Shown here in pieces: positions 32,839-41,942 of a DNA stretch of 63,701 nt. Source of the DNA: an uncultured Ruminococcus sp. GTDB lineage: Bacteria > Bacillota > Clostridia > Oscillospirales > Acutalibacteraceae. Below the pieces are notes generated by a model that had not been told where the DNA came from, searched no databases, and was given only the letters and a program-made list of their open reading frames with translations. The stretch is taken from assembly GCA_902785355.1 (NCBI GenBank), contig CACZYF010000017.1, positions 1-63,701 on the forward strand. The letters are read 5' to 3'. How positions within the stretch are numbered: position 1 is the stretch's first letter; the number at the start of each line of letters is the position of its first letter. The position numbers were made by a program, and so were the translations under genes.

Positions 32839-34107
32839 TTGAAAGTACTGAAAAAGATATTGGATATATATAATCATTCGAGCCTGATCCTCAGGATCAT
32901 CATCGGGATCGTCCTCGGTACGGGACTGGCGCTGCTGATCCCTTCGGCGGAGTGGATCTCGACGCTCGGCACGCTTTTCGTCGGCGCGCTGAAGGCGATC
33001 GCGCCGATACTGGTCGCGGTATTGGTGGCGGCGTCGCTGTGCCAGCGCAGCGCGAAGCTCGACCGCCGCTTCGCGCTGGTGATCTTCTTCTACATGTTCT
33101 CGACCTACCTTGCGGCGTTCGCGGCGGTAGCGGCGAGCTTTCTCTTTCCGCAGACGATCACCCTCACGGGCGGCGCTGCCGCCGAGACGACTGCCGCCCC
33201 CGGAGGGCTCGGCGAGATCGTTAGGGGACTTCTTGAGAGTCTGATCGCGAATCCTATCGAGGCGCTCGCTCAGGGCAACTACCTCGGAATCCTCTTCTGG
33301 GCGGCGATCATCGGATTGGCGCTCAAGCGGTTTGCGGGCGTACGCACGCAGGAGATGATGCAGAACTTCTCCGACGCGATCACCCAGGTGGTGCGATGGA
33401 TCATCAATCTCGCTCCCTTCGGCATCTTCGGCCTGGTGTTCAGCGCGGTATCACAGAGCGGCTTCGATATCTTCGTCACCTATGGCAAGCTGATGCTGCT
33501 GTTGGTCTGTACGATGCTGACGGTCGCGTTGATCCTCAACCCGCTGATCGTCGGGATCGCCCTCAGGCGCAATCCCTATCCGCTGGTGCTGCGTTGTCTG
33601 AGAGAGAGCGGACTGACGGCGTTCTTCACACGCAGCTCGGCGGCGAATATACCCGTCAACCTCGGTTTGTGTGAGAAGCTCGGCCTCGACCGCGATATGT
33701 ACGCGGTTTCCATCCCTCTCGGTGCGACCATCAACATGGACGGCGCAGCGGTCACCATCACGATCATGACTCTTGCCACCGCTCATACGCTGGGGATACA
33801 GGTATCCTTCCCCGCGGCGATCTTACTCTCGTTTCTGTCTGCGCTTGCCGCCTGCGGCAGCTCGGGCGTTACCGGAGGCTCGCTGCTGCTGATCCCGATG
33901 GCATGCTCGCTGTTCGGTATTTCCGACGCGATCTCGATGCAGGTCGTCGGTGTGGGCTTTATAATCGGCGTAATCCAGGACAGCATGGAAACCGCGATCA
34001 ACTCCTCCGGCGACGTGCTCTTCACCGCCACAGCGGAGTATGTACATTGGAAAAAGCAGGGCAAACCGCTGCCCGGTTTTCTGGAAAGATCAAAGAAAAA
34101 GGCGTAA
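32839..34107 (+). CDS. sstT: Serine/threonine:sodium symporter SstT-like
   Basis: 422 residues starting at TTG 32839, with GGGAGG five bases upstream. About eight or nine hydrophobic helices plus the two re-entrant hairpins of the dicarboxylate/amino acid:cation symporter family. Family landmarks: LTAFFTRSSAANIPVNLGLC (the serine-rich hairpin), GATINMDGAAVTITIMTLAT (NMDG sodium/substrate motif), and the GSSGVTGGSLLLIPMACSLF second hairpin. Imports serine and threonine with Na+. Downstream genes follow closely and may share its transcript. Confidence 0.93.
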   Translation: MKVLKKILDIYNHSSLILRIIIGIVLGTGLALLIPSAEWISTLGTLFVGALKAIAPILVAVLVAASLCQRSAKLDRRFALVIFFYMFSTYLAAFAAVAASFLFPQTITLTGGAAAETTAAPGGLGEIVRGLLESLIANPIEALAQGNYLGILFWAAIIGLALKRFAGVRTQEMMQNFSDAITQVVRWIINLAPFGIFGLVFSAVSQSGFDIFVTYGKLMLLLVCTMLTVALILNPLIVGIALRRNPYPLVLRCLRESGLTAFFTRSSAANIPVNLGLCEKLGLDRDMYAVSIPLGATINMDGAAVTITIMTLATAHTLGIQVSFPAAILLSFLSALAACGSSGVTGGSLLLIPMACSLFGISDAISMQVVGVGFIIGVIQDSMETAINSSGDVLFTATAEYVHWKKQGKPLPGFLERSKKKA

Positions 34108-34127
34108 CAGATAAAGGAGATGACGGT

Positions 34128-34727
34128 ATGCTGACCGACAGCATGAAATGGACGCGAGAGCCTGCCGATTATACGATAACACCCGATAAAATCGAGATAA
34201 CGACGGAGCCGCATACCGACCTGTGGCAACGCACCTACTACCGTTTCAGGAACGATAACGCCCCTGTCCTGCAAGCTCAGACGGATGAACAGTATTTTTC
34301 CTTTGTCGTTCGCACGGATTTCAGCGGCAGTCATCACCGCTTCGACCAGTGCGGGATCGTCATGTATCTCGACAGCGAAAATTGGCTCAAGGCCTCCGTC
34401 GAGTATGAGAACGGAGAGATACAGCACCTCGGCAGCGTCGTGACCGACGGCGGCTACTCCGACTGGGCGACCGCCGAGATCCCCGCTTCCGTCACATCGA
34501 TGTGGTACCGGCTGAGCCGCCGTGAGGACGACTTTCGTATCGAGTGCTCCGACGACGGCGTGACCTTCCGCCAGATGCGTATCTGTCATATGTCGCAGGC
34601 GACCGGTACGATCCGCTTCGGCGTTTATGCCTGCAGCCCCGAGGATTCGAGCTTCACGGCGGTGTTCACCGATATGGCGCTGACAGAATGTATGTGGCAG
34701 GCGCATGACGGTCAGCAGCCGGACTGA
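34128..34727 (+). CDS. DUF1349 concanavalin-like domain protein
   Basis: 199 residues from ATG 34128, preceded by AAAGGAGATGACGGT. A single beta-sandwich domain of the DUF1349 type: MKWTREPADYTI at the start, TDLWQRTYYRF, HHRFDQCGIVMYLDSENWLK, SMWYRLSRREDDFRIECSDD and GTIRFGVYACSPEDS. Cytoplasmic by sequence. Proteins of this family resemble sugar-binding lectin folds, but function is unknown. It is 20 bp behind sstT and close before the acylphosphatase gene, probably the same operon. Confidence 0.85.
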   Translation: MLTDSMKWTREPADYTITPDKIEITTEPHTDLWQRTYYRFRNDNAPVLQAQTDEQYFSFVVRTDFSGSHHRFDQCGIVMYLDSENWLKASVEYENGEIQHLGSVVTDGGYSDWATAEIPASVTSMWYRLSRREDDFRIECSDDGVTFRQMRICHMSQATGTIRFGVYACSPEDSSFTAVFTDMALTECMWQAHDGQQPD

Positions 34728-34738
34728 GCAGGTGAAAT

Positions 34739-35029
34739 ATGTTTACTAAGAGAAAACTGATCCGAAAATACATCCGCTTCTACGGCTGGGTACAGGCAGT
34801 CGGCTTTCGCTACCGCGCGATGCAGGCGGCGGAGCATTACGGCGCGACCGGCTGGGTGCGGAACGAATACGACGACTCGGTATCGATGGAGATCCAGGGT
34901 ACCGAGAAGCAGATCGACGACGTGATCGCAGCGATCGAACGCGGCACCTATATCCGCATCGAGCGTATGGAGGTCAAGGAACTCTCGGTCGACCCGGAAG
35001 AGCGCGGTTTCCGCGTCAGCTACCATTGA
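34739..35029 (+). CDS. acyP: Acylphosphatase
   Basis: 96 residues. The active site loop GWVQAVGFRYRAMQAAEHYG holds the catalytic Arg (family: G-x-V-Q-G-V-x-F-R; here Ala replaces the second Gly), and GWVRNEYDDSVSMEIQG holds the catalytic Asn. Hydrolyses acyl phosphates such as acetyl- or carbamoyl-phosphate in the cytoplasm. Usual family length. Eleven bases behind the DUF1349 gene. Confidence 0.93.
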   Translation: MFTKRKLIRKYIRFYGWVQAVGFRYRAMQAAEHYGATGWVRNEYDDSVSMEIQGTEKQIDDVIAAIERGTYIRIERMEVKELSVDPEERGFRVSYH

Positions 35030-35064
35030 CTCGTGTGCTGACCGGGAAGAAAAGGAGTGAGAAT

Positions 35065-35622
35065 ATGATACTGTATATCAATTGTTGTGTGCGAAAAGAA
35101 TCCAGAACCAACCGTTTGGCGCGAGAGGTGCTGGATCGGCTCGGCGGAGAGGTGACCGAGCTCAGGTTGTATGAGGAGGAGTTGCGTCCCCTTGACCGCG
35201 AAACGCTCGACAGACGTACCGCGCTGATCGAGCGGGGTGACTACAGCGACAGGATGTTTGACTACGCTGTTCAGTTCGCCGCCGCAGATACGATCGTGAT
35301 CGCGGCGCCGTACTGGGATCTGTCCTTTCCCGCTCCGCTCAAAACCTATCTCGAGAACATTTATGTCACCGGAATCGTCTCCGAATACACCGCGGACGGC
35401 GTGCCGCGCGGCTTGTGCAGCGCCCGGAGACTGATCTATGTAACAACCGCCGGAGGCCCCTATGATCCGACCTACAGCTACGGTTATCTCAAGGCGCTCG
35501 CTAAGGACTTCTTCGGTATCAAAGAGGTTTCTCTGGTCAAGGCGGAAATGCTGGATATTATCGGCAGCGATCCCGAGGAGATCCTCGCGCGCGCTGTCGC
35601 TCAGCTGTCCGTAGAAGAATAA
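35065..35622 (+). CDS. FMN-dependent NADH-azoreductase-like flavoprotein
   Basis: 185 residues from ATG 35065, which follows AAAAGGAGTGAGA; a frame extension to 35026 is not needed. Flavodoxin-like fold with RKESRTNRLAREVLD for the FMN phosphate, IAAPYWDLSFPAPLKTYLEN for the isoalloxazine and VTTAGGPYDPTYSYGYLKAL. Reduces quinones or azo compounds with NAD(P)H through FMN. End of the sstT transcript; a strong terminator follows. Confidence 0.88.
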   Translation: MILYINCCVRKESRTNRLAREVLDRLGGEVTELRLYEEELRPLDRETLDRRTALIERGDYSDRMFDYAVQFAAADTIVIAAPYWDLSFPAPLKTYLENIYVTGIVSEYTADGVPRGLCSARRLIYVTTAGGPYDPTYSYGYLKALAKDFFGIKEVSLVKAEMLDIIGSDPEEILARAVAQLSVEE

Positions 35623-35636
35623 ACTATCGTAATAGA

Positions 35637-35669
35637 GAGCCGGTCATGACTGTAAATCATGACCGGCTC
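35637..35669 (+). terminator. Intrinsic terminator after the azoreductase-like gene
   Basis: GAGCCGGTCATGA pairs perfectly over 13 bp with TCATGACCGGCTC across a seven-base loop, followed by CTTCTAT. Confidence 0.85.
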
Positions 35670-35776
35670 CTTCTATATCAGCGCCGAAAATTCGCCGATG
35701 GGGTAGACGAAAGTTGTATATTGGGCAGAATTTGGATAATTTTGTAAATAAAAGTCAGATTGTATGCCATTTTTTG

Positions 35777-35854
35777 TTGACATTAGTTACAATTTGTAAT
35801 ATTATAAAGATTGACAAAGTGCGCCATAGGCGCATATTCGCCGTAAAGCGAATA
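35777..35854 (+). promoter_or_regulatory. Promoter and structured leader of the Tad operon
   Basis: TTGACA (35777-35782), 17 bp, TATTAT (35800-35805). The leader then contains two short hairpins, TGCGCC-ATA-GGCGCA and ATTCGC-CGTAAA-GCGAAT, ending about 33 bp before the tadZ ATG. The leader is too short for a known riboswitch class that I can name. Confidence 0.7.
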
Positions 35855-35886
35855 GGACTCGATTGATAATCGGAGGGATAAATAAC

Positions 35887-36948
35887 ATGAAAATCAAGTT
35901 AGCCATATTGGAAAAGGATATCGGATATTTGAACCGTATCGTGTCGGTATTTAACCAGAAATACGCTGATAAGATCCAGGTGTATTCTTTTACGACGCCT
36001 GAGGTTACCTATAAGACCCTGCACGACACCAAGATCGACGTTCTTCTGGCGAGCGATTTCTTCGATATCGATTTCAGCAAGATACCTTCTCGATGTGGTT
36101 TCGCGTATTTTGTTGACTATATGGATATCGAAACGTTGAATAACCAGAAGACTATCTGCAAATTCCAGAAAGCTGACCTGATCTATAAGCAGATTCTGAG
36201 CTTGTATTCGGAGAACGCCGAGAACATCACCGGTCTTAAAATCACCGACGAAGCATGTAAGCTGATCGCGTTTACTTCTCCCTGCGGCGGAGCGGGATCA
36301 TCCACGGTAGCCGCCGCTGCGGCGATGCACTTTGCCGCTCAGGGCAGAAAGACCCTGTACCTCAACCTTGAGAAGTTCGGCTCCTCCGATACGCTGTTCA
36401 GCGGCGAGGGTCAGTTCGATTTCAGCGACGTGATTTTCTCGGTCAAGAGCAAAAAGTCGAACCTCAGCATGAAGATGGAGAGCTGTGTCAAGGAGGATAA
36501 CAACGGTGTTCATTTCTTCTCGGCGCCCAAACAGGCGCTTGATATGCTTGAACTGCATACCGAAGAGATGATCCGACTGATCTCGGAGTTGGAGTTGACA
36601 GGTTCGTATGAATATATCGTTGTCGACGTTGATTTCAGCATGGACAAAGAGTTTCTAAAGTTCCTCAAGAAGTTCCATTCTATTATCGTTACCACCACAG
36701 GAACCGAACTCTCTAACAATAAGCTGTTCCGCATGTACACTGCGTTAGGCGTTATGGAGAAGAACGACGACGCACCTGTGCTCAGCCGTATGGCGGTACT
36801 GTACAATAAGTTCAGCAACAAGACCTGTAAGGTGCTTGGCGATATTGAACTCAAAAGTCTCGGTGGTATTCAGCGCTTTGACCATGCGACCGATCGGCAG
36901 GTTGTGGAGCAGATCTCGAAGATGCCCGTTCTTGACGCTTTGGTCTGA
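35887..36948 (+). CDS. tadZ: TadZ/CpaE-like pilus localisation ATPase
   Basis: 353 residues from ATG 35887, with CGGAGGG upstream. Residues ~1-110 are a receiver-like domain without a clear phosphorylation site; residues ~120-350 a ParA/MinD-type ATPase domain. The Walker A is deviant: PCGGAGSST (132-140), lacking both the signature Lys and the P-loop Lys of KGGxGKT, followed by YEYIVVDVDFSM as Walker B. TadZ proteins place the Tad secretion machine at its site in the cell. First gene of the Tad operon, 18 bp before tadA. ATP binding may be weak or absent. Confidence 0.85.
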   Translation: MKIKLAILEKDIGYLNRIVSVFNQKYADKIQVYSFTTPEVTYKTLHDTKIDVLLASDFFDIDFSKIPSRCGFAYFVDYMDIETLNNQKTICKFQKADLIYKQILSLYSENAENITGLKITDEACKLIAFTSPCGGAGSSTVAAAAAMHFAAQGRKTLYLNLEKFGSSDTLFSGEGQFDFSDVIFSVKSKKSNLSMKMESCVKEDNNGVHFFSAPKQALDMLELHTEEMIRLISELELTGSYEYIVVDVDFSMDKEFLKFLKKFHSIIVTTTGTELSNNKLFRMYTALGVMEKNDDAPVLSRMAVLYNKFSNKTCKVLGDIELKSLGGIQRFDHATDRQVVEQISKMPVLDALV

Positions 36949-36966
36949 TATTTTTGGGGGTAGCAC

Positions 36967-38205
36967 ATGGATTTTGAACAGGAACAGGAATTAGTAGCGC
37001 AAATAAAACGATACGTCACAGAGAACCTTCCGCTGAGTGAGATCAGTGACGAGGATCTCGAAGAGCAGATAGAAAATATCGTTGCTCGGTATCTGGAGGG
37101 TATGTATTGCTCGATCGACCAGCGTGTGTCGATCGTCAAGCAGGTCTACAGCTCGATCCGCGGCTTCGGTCTGTTGGACAGCATCATGTCGGATGATACG
37201 ATTACCGAGGTTATGATCAACGGTCACGAGAACGTTTTCATTGAACAAAACGGACGTTTGTTCAAGCTCGATAAGCAGTTTGAGAGTCAGAGAAGGCTGG
37301 AGGATATCATCCAGCGTATCGTCGGTATGGCGGGTCGTGAGGTCAACCAGGCAAACCCGATCTGCGATACCCGACTTCCCGACGGCTCCCGTGTCAACGT
37401 CGTTTTGCCGCCGATCGCTCTGTGCGGTCCGACGGTCACTATCCGAAAATTCTCCAAAACGCCTATGACGATCGAAAAGCTCATCGAGTACGGCTCGATC
37501 ACTCAGGACATCGCCGACAAGCTCGAGCTGCTCGTCAAGGCGAAATACAATATCTTTATCAGCGGCGGTACCGGCTCCGGTAAGACGACCTTCCTCAACG
37601 CGCTGTCCAACTACATCCCGCACGATGAGCGTGTTATCACCATCGAGGACTCCGCCGAGCTACAGATCAAGCGTATCGACAACCTTGTCAGCCTCGAGGC
37701 CCGTAACGCGAACGCCTCCGGCGCCGGCCAGATCACTATTCGCGATCTGATCAAGTCCTCTCTGCGAATGAGACCCGAGCGAATCATCGTCGGTGAGTGT
37801 CGCGGCGGCGAGGCGCTGGACATGCTGCAGGCGATGAACACCGGTCATGACGGTTCGCTCTCGACCGGCCACGCCAACTCCACCGAGGATATGCTCAGCC
37901 GTCTGGAAACGATGGTGCTTCAGGGTTCCGCGGGTCTGCCGCTTGAAGCGATCCGTCAGCAGATCGCCTCCGCCGTGGACATCATTATCCACCTCTCCCG
38001 ACTGAGAGATAAGTCGAGAAAGACCATGGAGATCACCGAGGTGGTAGGATACGAGAACGGACATATCGTACTCAACCCGCTGTATCGGTTCGAAGAGGAC
38101 GAGTATAGCACATTGGAGCATGTTTCCGGAACATTAAAGAGAACGAATAATGAAATGGTAAACACATATAAATTACAATTATCCGGCGTAAGAGCCGTTA
38201 TTTAA
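36967..38205 (+). CDS. tadA: TadA/CpaF secretion ATPase
   Basis: 412 residues. N-terminal helical domain, then a hexameric type II/IV secretion ATPase core: Walker A GGTGSGKTT (200-208), Asp box VITIEDSAELQI, LRMRPERIIVGECRGGEALD (Walker B region) and the His box DGSLSTGHANSTEDMLSRLE. It powers Flp pilus assembly and probably retraction from the cytoplasmic side. Length and motif order are standard for CpaF. Confidence 0.96.
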   Translation: MDFEQEQELVAQIKRYVTENLPLSEISDEDLEEQIENIVARYLEGMYCSIDQRVSIVKQVYSSIRGFGLLDSIMSDDTITEVMINGHENVFIEQNGRLFKLDKQFESQRRLEDIIQRIVGMAGREVNQANPICDTRLPDGSRVNVVLPPIALCGPTVTIRKFSKTPMTIEKLIEYGSITQDIADKLELLVKAKYNIFISGGTGSGKTTFLNALSNYIPHDERVITIEDSAELQIKRIDNLVSLEARNANASGAGQITIRDLIKSSLRMRPERIIVGECRGGEALDMLQAMNTGHDGSLSTGHANSTEDMLSRLETMVLQGSAGLPLEAIRQQIASAVDIIIHLSRLRDKSRKTMEITEVVGYENGHIVLNPLYRFEEDEYSTLEHVSGTLKRTNNEMVNTYKLQLSGVRAVI

Positions 38206-38218
38206 GGAGAAGATAATC

Positions 38219-38878
38219 ATGCAGAAAAGAATTCTTTGTTTTGTTTTGATCCTTGCATTTGTTGCAGCTCTGTTGACAGCTTGCGGAGAGCCAAAAGCTC
38301 CATCGCATGATGACATTGTCAAGGAGATCCAAGAAGAGGAGAACGAAAAAGCGAAAGGACAGGATAATACAGATCAGAATAATCAAGGTAAATCTGATCT
38401 GAAGATTAATGTGGCCGGAAAAGATGTTACATTGCCGTTTGATCTCAATGTGTTACTTCAGAGCGGATATACATTTGTGGATTCCGAACAAGAGCAGAAG
38501 ATAAAAACCAGTGTAAACGAAGAGATTGATACGGTGTTGCTGACCAATGAAAACGAAAAGATGGAGACAATGTATGGTAGTCCGTATCTAAATGTGGATG
38601 TTTACTGTGGAAGCAACGCGAACGACATCAAGGTTATAAGCGTCAATATACAGTCTGTTGAAAAGAAGTTCGCGTCTATCAACGGTTTTGGATGGAATGA
38701 TAGGATAGCTGATCTTATGGCGACAATTAATCACAATTACGATGAATTGGTTGGAACAAACAATGATAATATCAATTCAGGAGAATATGTTATCGAATAT
38801 ACTTTCTCGGACGTAGTAATGGATGTTTATGCTGTGGACGGATTGATTAGCTTAATTGATGTCAAGGCGGTTCAATGA
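38219..38878 (+). CDS. Tad-locus lipoprotein of unknown function
   Basis: 219 residues. Lipoprotein signal (MQKRILCFVLILAFVAALLT, lipobox LTAC), then an acidic/charged helix (DIVKEIQEEENEKAKGQDN) and a ~150-residue domain. AAGGAGAAG precedes the ATG, 14 bp after tadA, and the next gene starts within two bases of its stop, so it belongs to the pilus operon. It takes the place where many Tad loci have no gene; it could be a Gram-positive substitute for an outer component, helping the pilus cross or attach to the wall. No family recognised. Confidence 0.78.
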   Translation: MQKRILCFVLILAFVAALLTACGEPKAPSHDDIVKEIQEEENEKAKGQDNTDQNNQGKSDLKINVAGKDVTLPFDLNVLLQSGYTFVDSEQEQKIKTSVNEEIDTVLLTNENEKMETMYGSPYLNVDVYCGSNANDIKVISVNIQSVEKKFASINGFGWNDRIADLMATINHNYDELVGTNNDNINSGEYVIEYTFSDVVMDVYAVDGLISLIDVKAVQ

Positions 38879-38879
38879 T

Positions 38880-39740
38880 ATGGCAAAGAGAGCTAAAAAT
38901 AAAAAAGAATCAGAGCCAGAGTTTGTTCGGTCTTTGACGAATACAACGGTTCTGAATTATAAGGTTTATAATCTGAAATCGAGCGAAAAGATCCTTTGGT
39001 CTGTTATCGCTTTTGCCGTAGGTGCAATAGCTGCCTATATCTTCTATGGCGGTATAGGAAAGAATTCATACGGAGAAGATACCATCGTTACATTTATCTG
39101 TAATACTGTCATCATGGTTACGGCGGGGTTGTTTGCGGTTAAGATGTTTCTGCCGATTCGTAGAGATCAGATACTCAGAAAACGAACAAAAATGCTCAAG
39201 CTCCAGTTTGTTGATCTTTTGGATTCATTATCTGCGTCGTTTTCTTCCGGAGCAAACGTTCCTACGGCATTTGCAACCGCAAAAAACGACTTGCTTGTTC
39301 AGTATCAGGATGATTCTTATATTGTTAAAGAAGTTTCAGTGATACTTGACGGTTATAATCAGAATATCCCGATTGAACAGATGCTTGCTGATTTTGGAAA
39401 AAGAAGTAGTATCAAGGATATCGAGAATTTCGGACGCGTATTCGAGACTGTATATCGCAAGGGCGGAGATATTAAGGACGTTGTCCGTGCGACTCACGAG
39501 ATTTTGAGCTCAAAAACGCAGATAGAGATGGAGATCGCTACCGCTGTGGCTTCAAACAAGAATGAGCAGAACATCATGTTGGTTATGCCCTTTTTGATTG
39601 TCGGAATGATCAAATTGATGGGTGGAGATTTTGCGTCTAACTTTACAACCCCTATGGGCTTGATCTTCACAACGATAGGTGTTGCTTTATTCATCATTTC
39701 CTATTTCATTGGCAAAGCTGTTCTGAATATTGAGGTGTAA
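38880..39740 (+). CDS. tadB: TadB-like type II secretion system F-family membrane protein
   Basis: 286 residues from ATG 38880, one base after the preceding stop. Two N-terminal helices (~40-60, 72-94), the cytoplasmic T2SSF domain (DLLDSLSASFSSGANVPTAF, ENFGRVFETVYRKGGDIKDV) and two C-terminal helices (~235-286). TadB and TadC form the inner-membrane platform of the pilus machine. Standard place after the ATPase. Confidence 0.9.
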   Translation: MAKRAKNKKESEPEFVRSLTNTTVLNYKVYNLKSSEKILWSVIAFAVGAIAAYIFYGGIGKNSYGEDTIVTFICNTVIMVTAGLFAVKMFLPIRRDQILRKRTKMLKLQFVDLLDSLSASFSSGANVPTAFATAKNDLLVQYQDDSYIVKEVSVILDGYNQNIPIEQMLADFGKRSSIKDIENFGRVFETVYRKGGDIKDVVRATHEILSSKTQIEMEIATAVASNKNEQNIMLVMPFLIVGMIKLMGGDFASNFTTPMGLIFTTIGVALFIISYFIGKAVLNIEV

Positions 39741-39741
39741 G

Positions 39742-40617
39742 ATGATCGTAGCTCGTTTGATATTGATCGCGTTGACTCTTGTTATTTGTAGCTACTTTGT
39801 GTTTCTTTTGTTAACCGTAAAGAAATATGATGAAATGATAGAACCTTTAGCGGATGAAGAGTTCCAGTTGAAGAATATCTATGTGGTTGGTTTTACTATC
39901 ATAGATAAGTTCCATTTGGATTTCAGATCCAGAAGTGTAAATGCACTTAGAGAGAAGGCGAAGATCCTCTACGGCGAGAAGTTTGTGGAGTATTATATCA
40001 GAGTTATCTATGCCCAGAAGATATCTTTTGCTTATTTCGCCATGGTTCTGGTGTGCATTCTTTCGTGCTTTGCATCCGGAAGCGATGGGCTCGTCCTGTT
40101 TGCGATTGGACTTGTACTTGCCGGTGTTGTATATTACTACTTCGGTACAAGGGTTGAGAGTCAATTGAAGAAAAAAAGTATTCAATACCTCAGTGAGTTT
40201 CCCGATGCAATTTCGACGATTGCGCTGCTGGTTAACTCTGGTATGGTTTTACGTGAGGCGTGGTCTGAGGTCGCTTATTCAGATGACAAGGCGTTACACA
40301 TGCAAATGCGCCAAGTGACTGAGGATATGAATAATGGTATGTCAGAGGGTGATGCGCTGTATGCGTTCGGTTTGAGGTGTGCAACCCCGGAGATAAAGAA
40401 GTTTACTTCATTGATTATTCAAGGTTTGGAAAAAGGTAGCCGGGATCTTGCGGTTTCTCTGCGGAATCAGTCCGCCGAACTTTGGGAGATGAAAAGGCAG
40501 AATGTATTGCAGCAGGGTCAGCTCGCATCCAGTAAACTGTTGATACCGATTTTTGTTATGTTTATCGGCATCTTGATTATGGTTATGGGACCGATTATGA
40601 CCAACCTGGGACTTTAA
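39742..40617 (+). CDS. tadC: TadC-like type II secretion system F-family membrane protein
   Basis: 291 residues from ATG 39742. N-terminal helix, two central helices (~95-140) and a T2SSF domain with YLSEFPDAISTIALLVNSGM, FTSLIIQGLEKGSRDLAVSL and a closing helix pair (LIPIFVMFIGILIMVMGPIM). Partner of TadB. Starts immediately after the tadB stop codon. Confidence 0.9.
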   Translation: MIVARLILIALTLVICSYFVFLLLTVKKYDEMIEPLADEEFQLKNIYVVGFTIIDKFHLDFRSRSVNALREKAKILYGEKFVEYYIRVIYAQKISFAYFAMVLVCILSCFASGSDGLVLFAIGLVLAGVVYYYFGTRVESQLKKKSIQYLSEFPDAISTIALLVNSGMVLREAWSEVAYSDDKALHMQMRQVTEDMNNGMSEGDALYAFGLRCATPEIKKFTSLIIQGLEKGSRDLAVSLRNQSAELWEMKRQNVLQQGQLASSKLLIPIFVMFIGILIMVMGPIMTNLGL

Positions 40618-40688
40618 ACGGATAAACTACTCATGCAGTTGATCCGCATGAGAGTATTATAATAATTATTCAGAGAGGAGGAGTATCA

Positions 40689-40919
40689 ATGCTGAATAAA
40701 TACATCATTAAAATGCAAACTGCGGCTTTAGACGCAATTCGCAAGATCGATGAGCTTGTACACGATGAGAAGGGCGAGGTTAATATTATAGCTATTATTA
40801 TTATCTTGGCTATAGCTATTGCTTTGGCTATTATTTTCAGAAAGCAGATAAAGGATCTGTTTGATAAGATCTGGGGATCTATCCAGTCCAACTCAGATGA
40901 TGCATTAACAAAGTATTAA
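40689..40919 (+). CDS. flp: Flp-type IVb pilin
   Basis: 76 residues. A 28-residue leader ends in KG-E (Gly29-Glu30), the prepilin cleavage site, followed by the hydrophobic stem VNIIAIIIILAIAIALAIIF and a short charged tail. This is the major pilin of Tad systems (Flp1 family), polymerised after cleavage by the A24 peptidase encoded next. GAGAGGAGGAG gives a very strong ribosome binding site. A long hairpin directly behind the gene may raise pilin mRNA over the rest. Confidence 0.92.
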   Translation: MLNKYIIKMQTAALDAIRKIDELVHDEKGEVNIIAIIIILAIAIALAIIFRKQIKDLFDKIWGSIQSNSDDALTKY

Positions 40920-40930
40920 GCTAGATCTAT

Positions 40931-40991
40931 TAATCGAGGATGCAGTGAAACCGGTATGTTTTGACTGCTGTTCCATTTGCATCCTCGATTA
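40931..40991 (+). terminator. Long inverted repeat between flp and the prepilin peptidase gene
   Basis: TAATCGAGGATGCA (40931-40944) is perfectly repeated inverted as TGCATCCTCGATTA (40978-40991) with a 33-base loop. No T run follows, so it is more likely an mRNA-stabilising or attenuation structure than a full terminator. Confidence 0.7.
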
Positions 40992-41034
40992 CAGCGTGAT
41001 ACGATTGTCCGGGGAGAGGAGAAAAGAAACCGAT

Positions 41035-41931
41035 ATGGTATATACGATCATCGCGATAGCAGTAGGATTGTTAGAGACTGCGATTACGATCCTGTTTTGT
41101 CGGAAAAAGAATCTGTTGTTTGGAAAGGCCGTGAATAGCGGTGTAGCCGAGGAGCCCGAATCAAAATCAGACTCTCAACCCGAGGACGATCCTAACGAAA
41201 ATACTCATCAGGCGAAGTCGCTTGATGACAACACAGAAATTGCAGAAGAAAAGACTACAGATGAAGGTATAGACAATGTATCGGTCAATTCATCAGATTA
41301 CAGCGGATTACGACAAAGCGTTATTATCGAGACTGAGGCTGAGTCAAAGATCGATAGTCAAGCGGAGTTGACTGTGGCTGTATATAATAAAACGCAGAGT
41401 ATCGCGTTGAGTTTTGTGTCTTTAGCAATATTTCTTTCTTCATCGATTTTTTTAATATACAACACAGGAAATATTTTTGGTTATATAAAGCTTACAACTG
41501 TAATGCTGACAGTTGTTATTGCTGCTATTACGGATTTGAAACAGAGGATTATACCTAATATCGTAGTCTTATTCGGGCTAGCTGTTAGGGTTATAATATA
41601 TGTATTTGAGATACTATTTGACAATGAAAATGTACTTGCAATTTTCAAGAATGATCTGATAGGATTTGCCGTAGGATTTGGCGTTTTGTTCCTCGCTTAT
41701 ATTATCAGCAGAAAGTCTATCGGTATGGGTGACGTCAAGCTGTTTGCTGTGATCGGAATTAGTACGGGAGGTATATGTACTTATACCACGCTGTTGTTTT
41801 CCTTGATTATTAATACAGTTGTTTCTGTTACGCTGATTATCATTAAGAAAAAGAAAAAGAAAGATTCCGTACCTTTCGCTCCGTCCATATTGATCGGTTA
41901 TTTGGTTTCGATATTTATAGCCAGTTTTTAA
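41035..41931 (+). CDS. tadV: A24-family prepilin peptidase (TadV/CpaA-like) with acidic insert
   Basis: 298 residues from ATG 41035; a GTG at 40945 inside the hairpin is an alternative start with GAGGA upstream. After one N-terminal helix comes an unusual ~95-residue acidic, low-complexity cytoplasmic stretch (SKSDSQPEDDPNENTHQAKS). The peptidase domain (~125-298) has Asp167 in TDLKQRIIPN and Asp233 in GMGDVK, the two catalytic aspartates. It cleaves Flp and TadE-like prepilins. The acidic insert is not part of the typical enzyme. Confidence 0.9.
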   Translation: MVYTIIAIAVGLLETAITILFCRKKNLLFGKAVNSGVAEEPESKSDSQPEDDPNENTHQAKSLDDNTEIAEEKTTDEGIDNVSVNSSDYSGLRQSVIIETEAESKIDSQAELTVAVYNKTQSIALSFVSLAIFLSSSIFLIYNTGNIFGYIKLTTVMLTVVIAAITDLKQRIIPNIVVLFGLAVRVIIYVFEILFDNENVLAIFKNDLIGFAVGFGVLFLAYIISRKSIGMGDVKLFAVIGISTGGICTYTTLLFSLIINTVVSVTLIIIKKKKKKDSVPFAPSILIGYLVSIFIASF

Positions 41932-41942
41932 GGTGGTACAAG

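Noticed and set aside
40945-41034. Longer prepilin peptidase starting at GTG 40945
   Set aside because: GAGGA lies upstream, but the added 30 residues lie in the inverted repeat and do not look like a peptidase N-terminus; kept only as an alternative.
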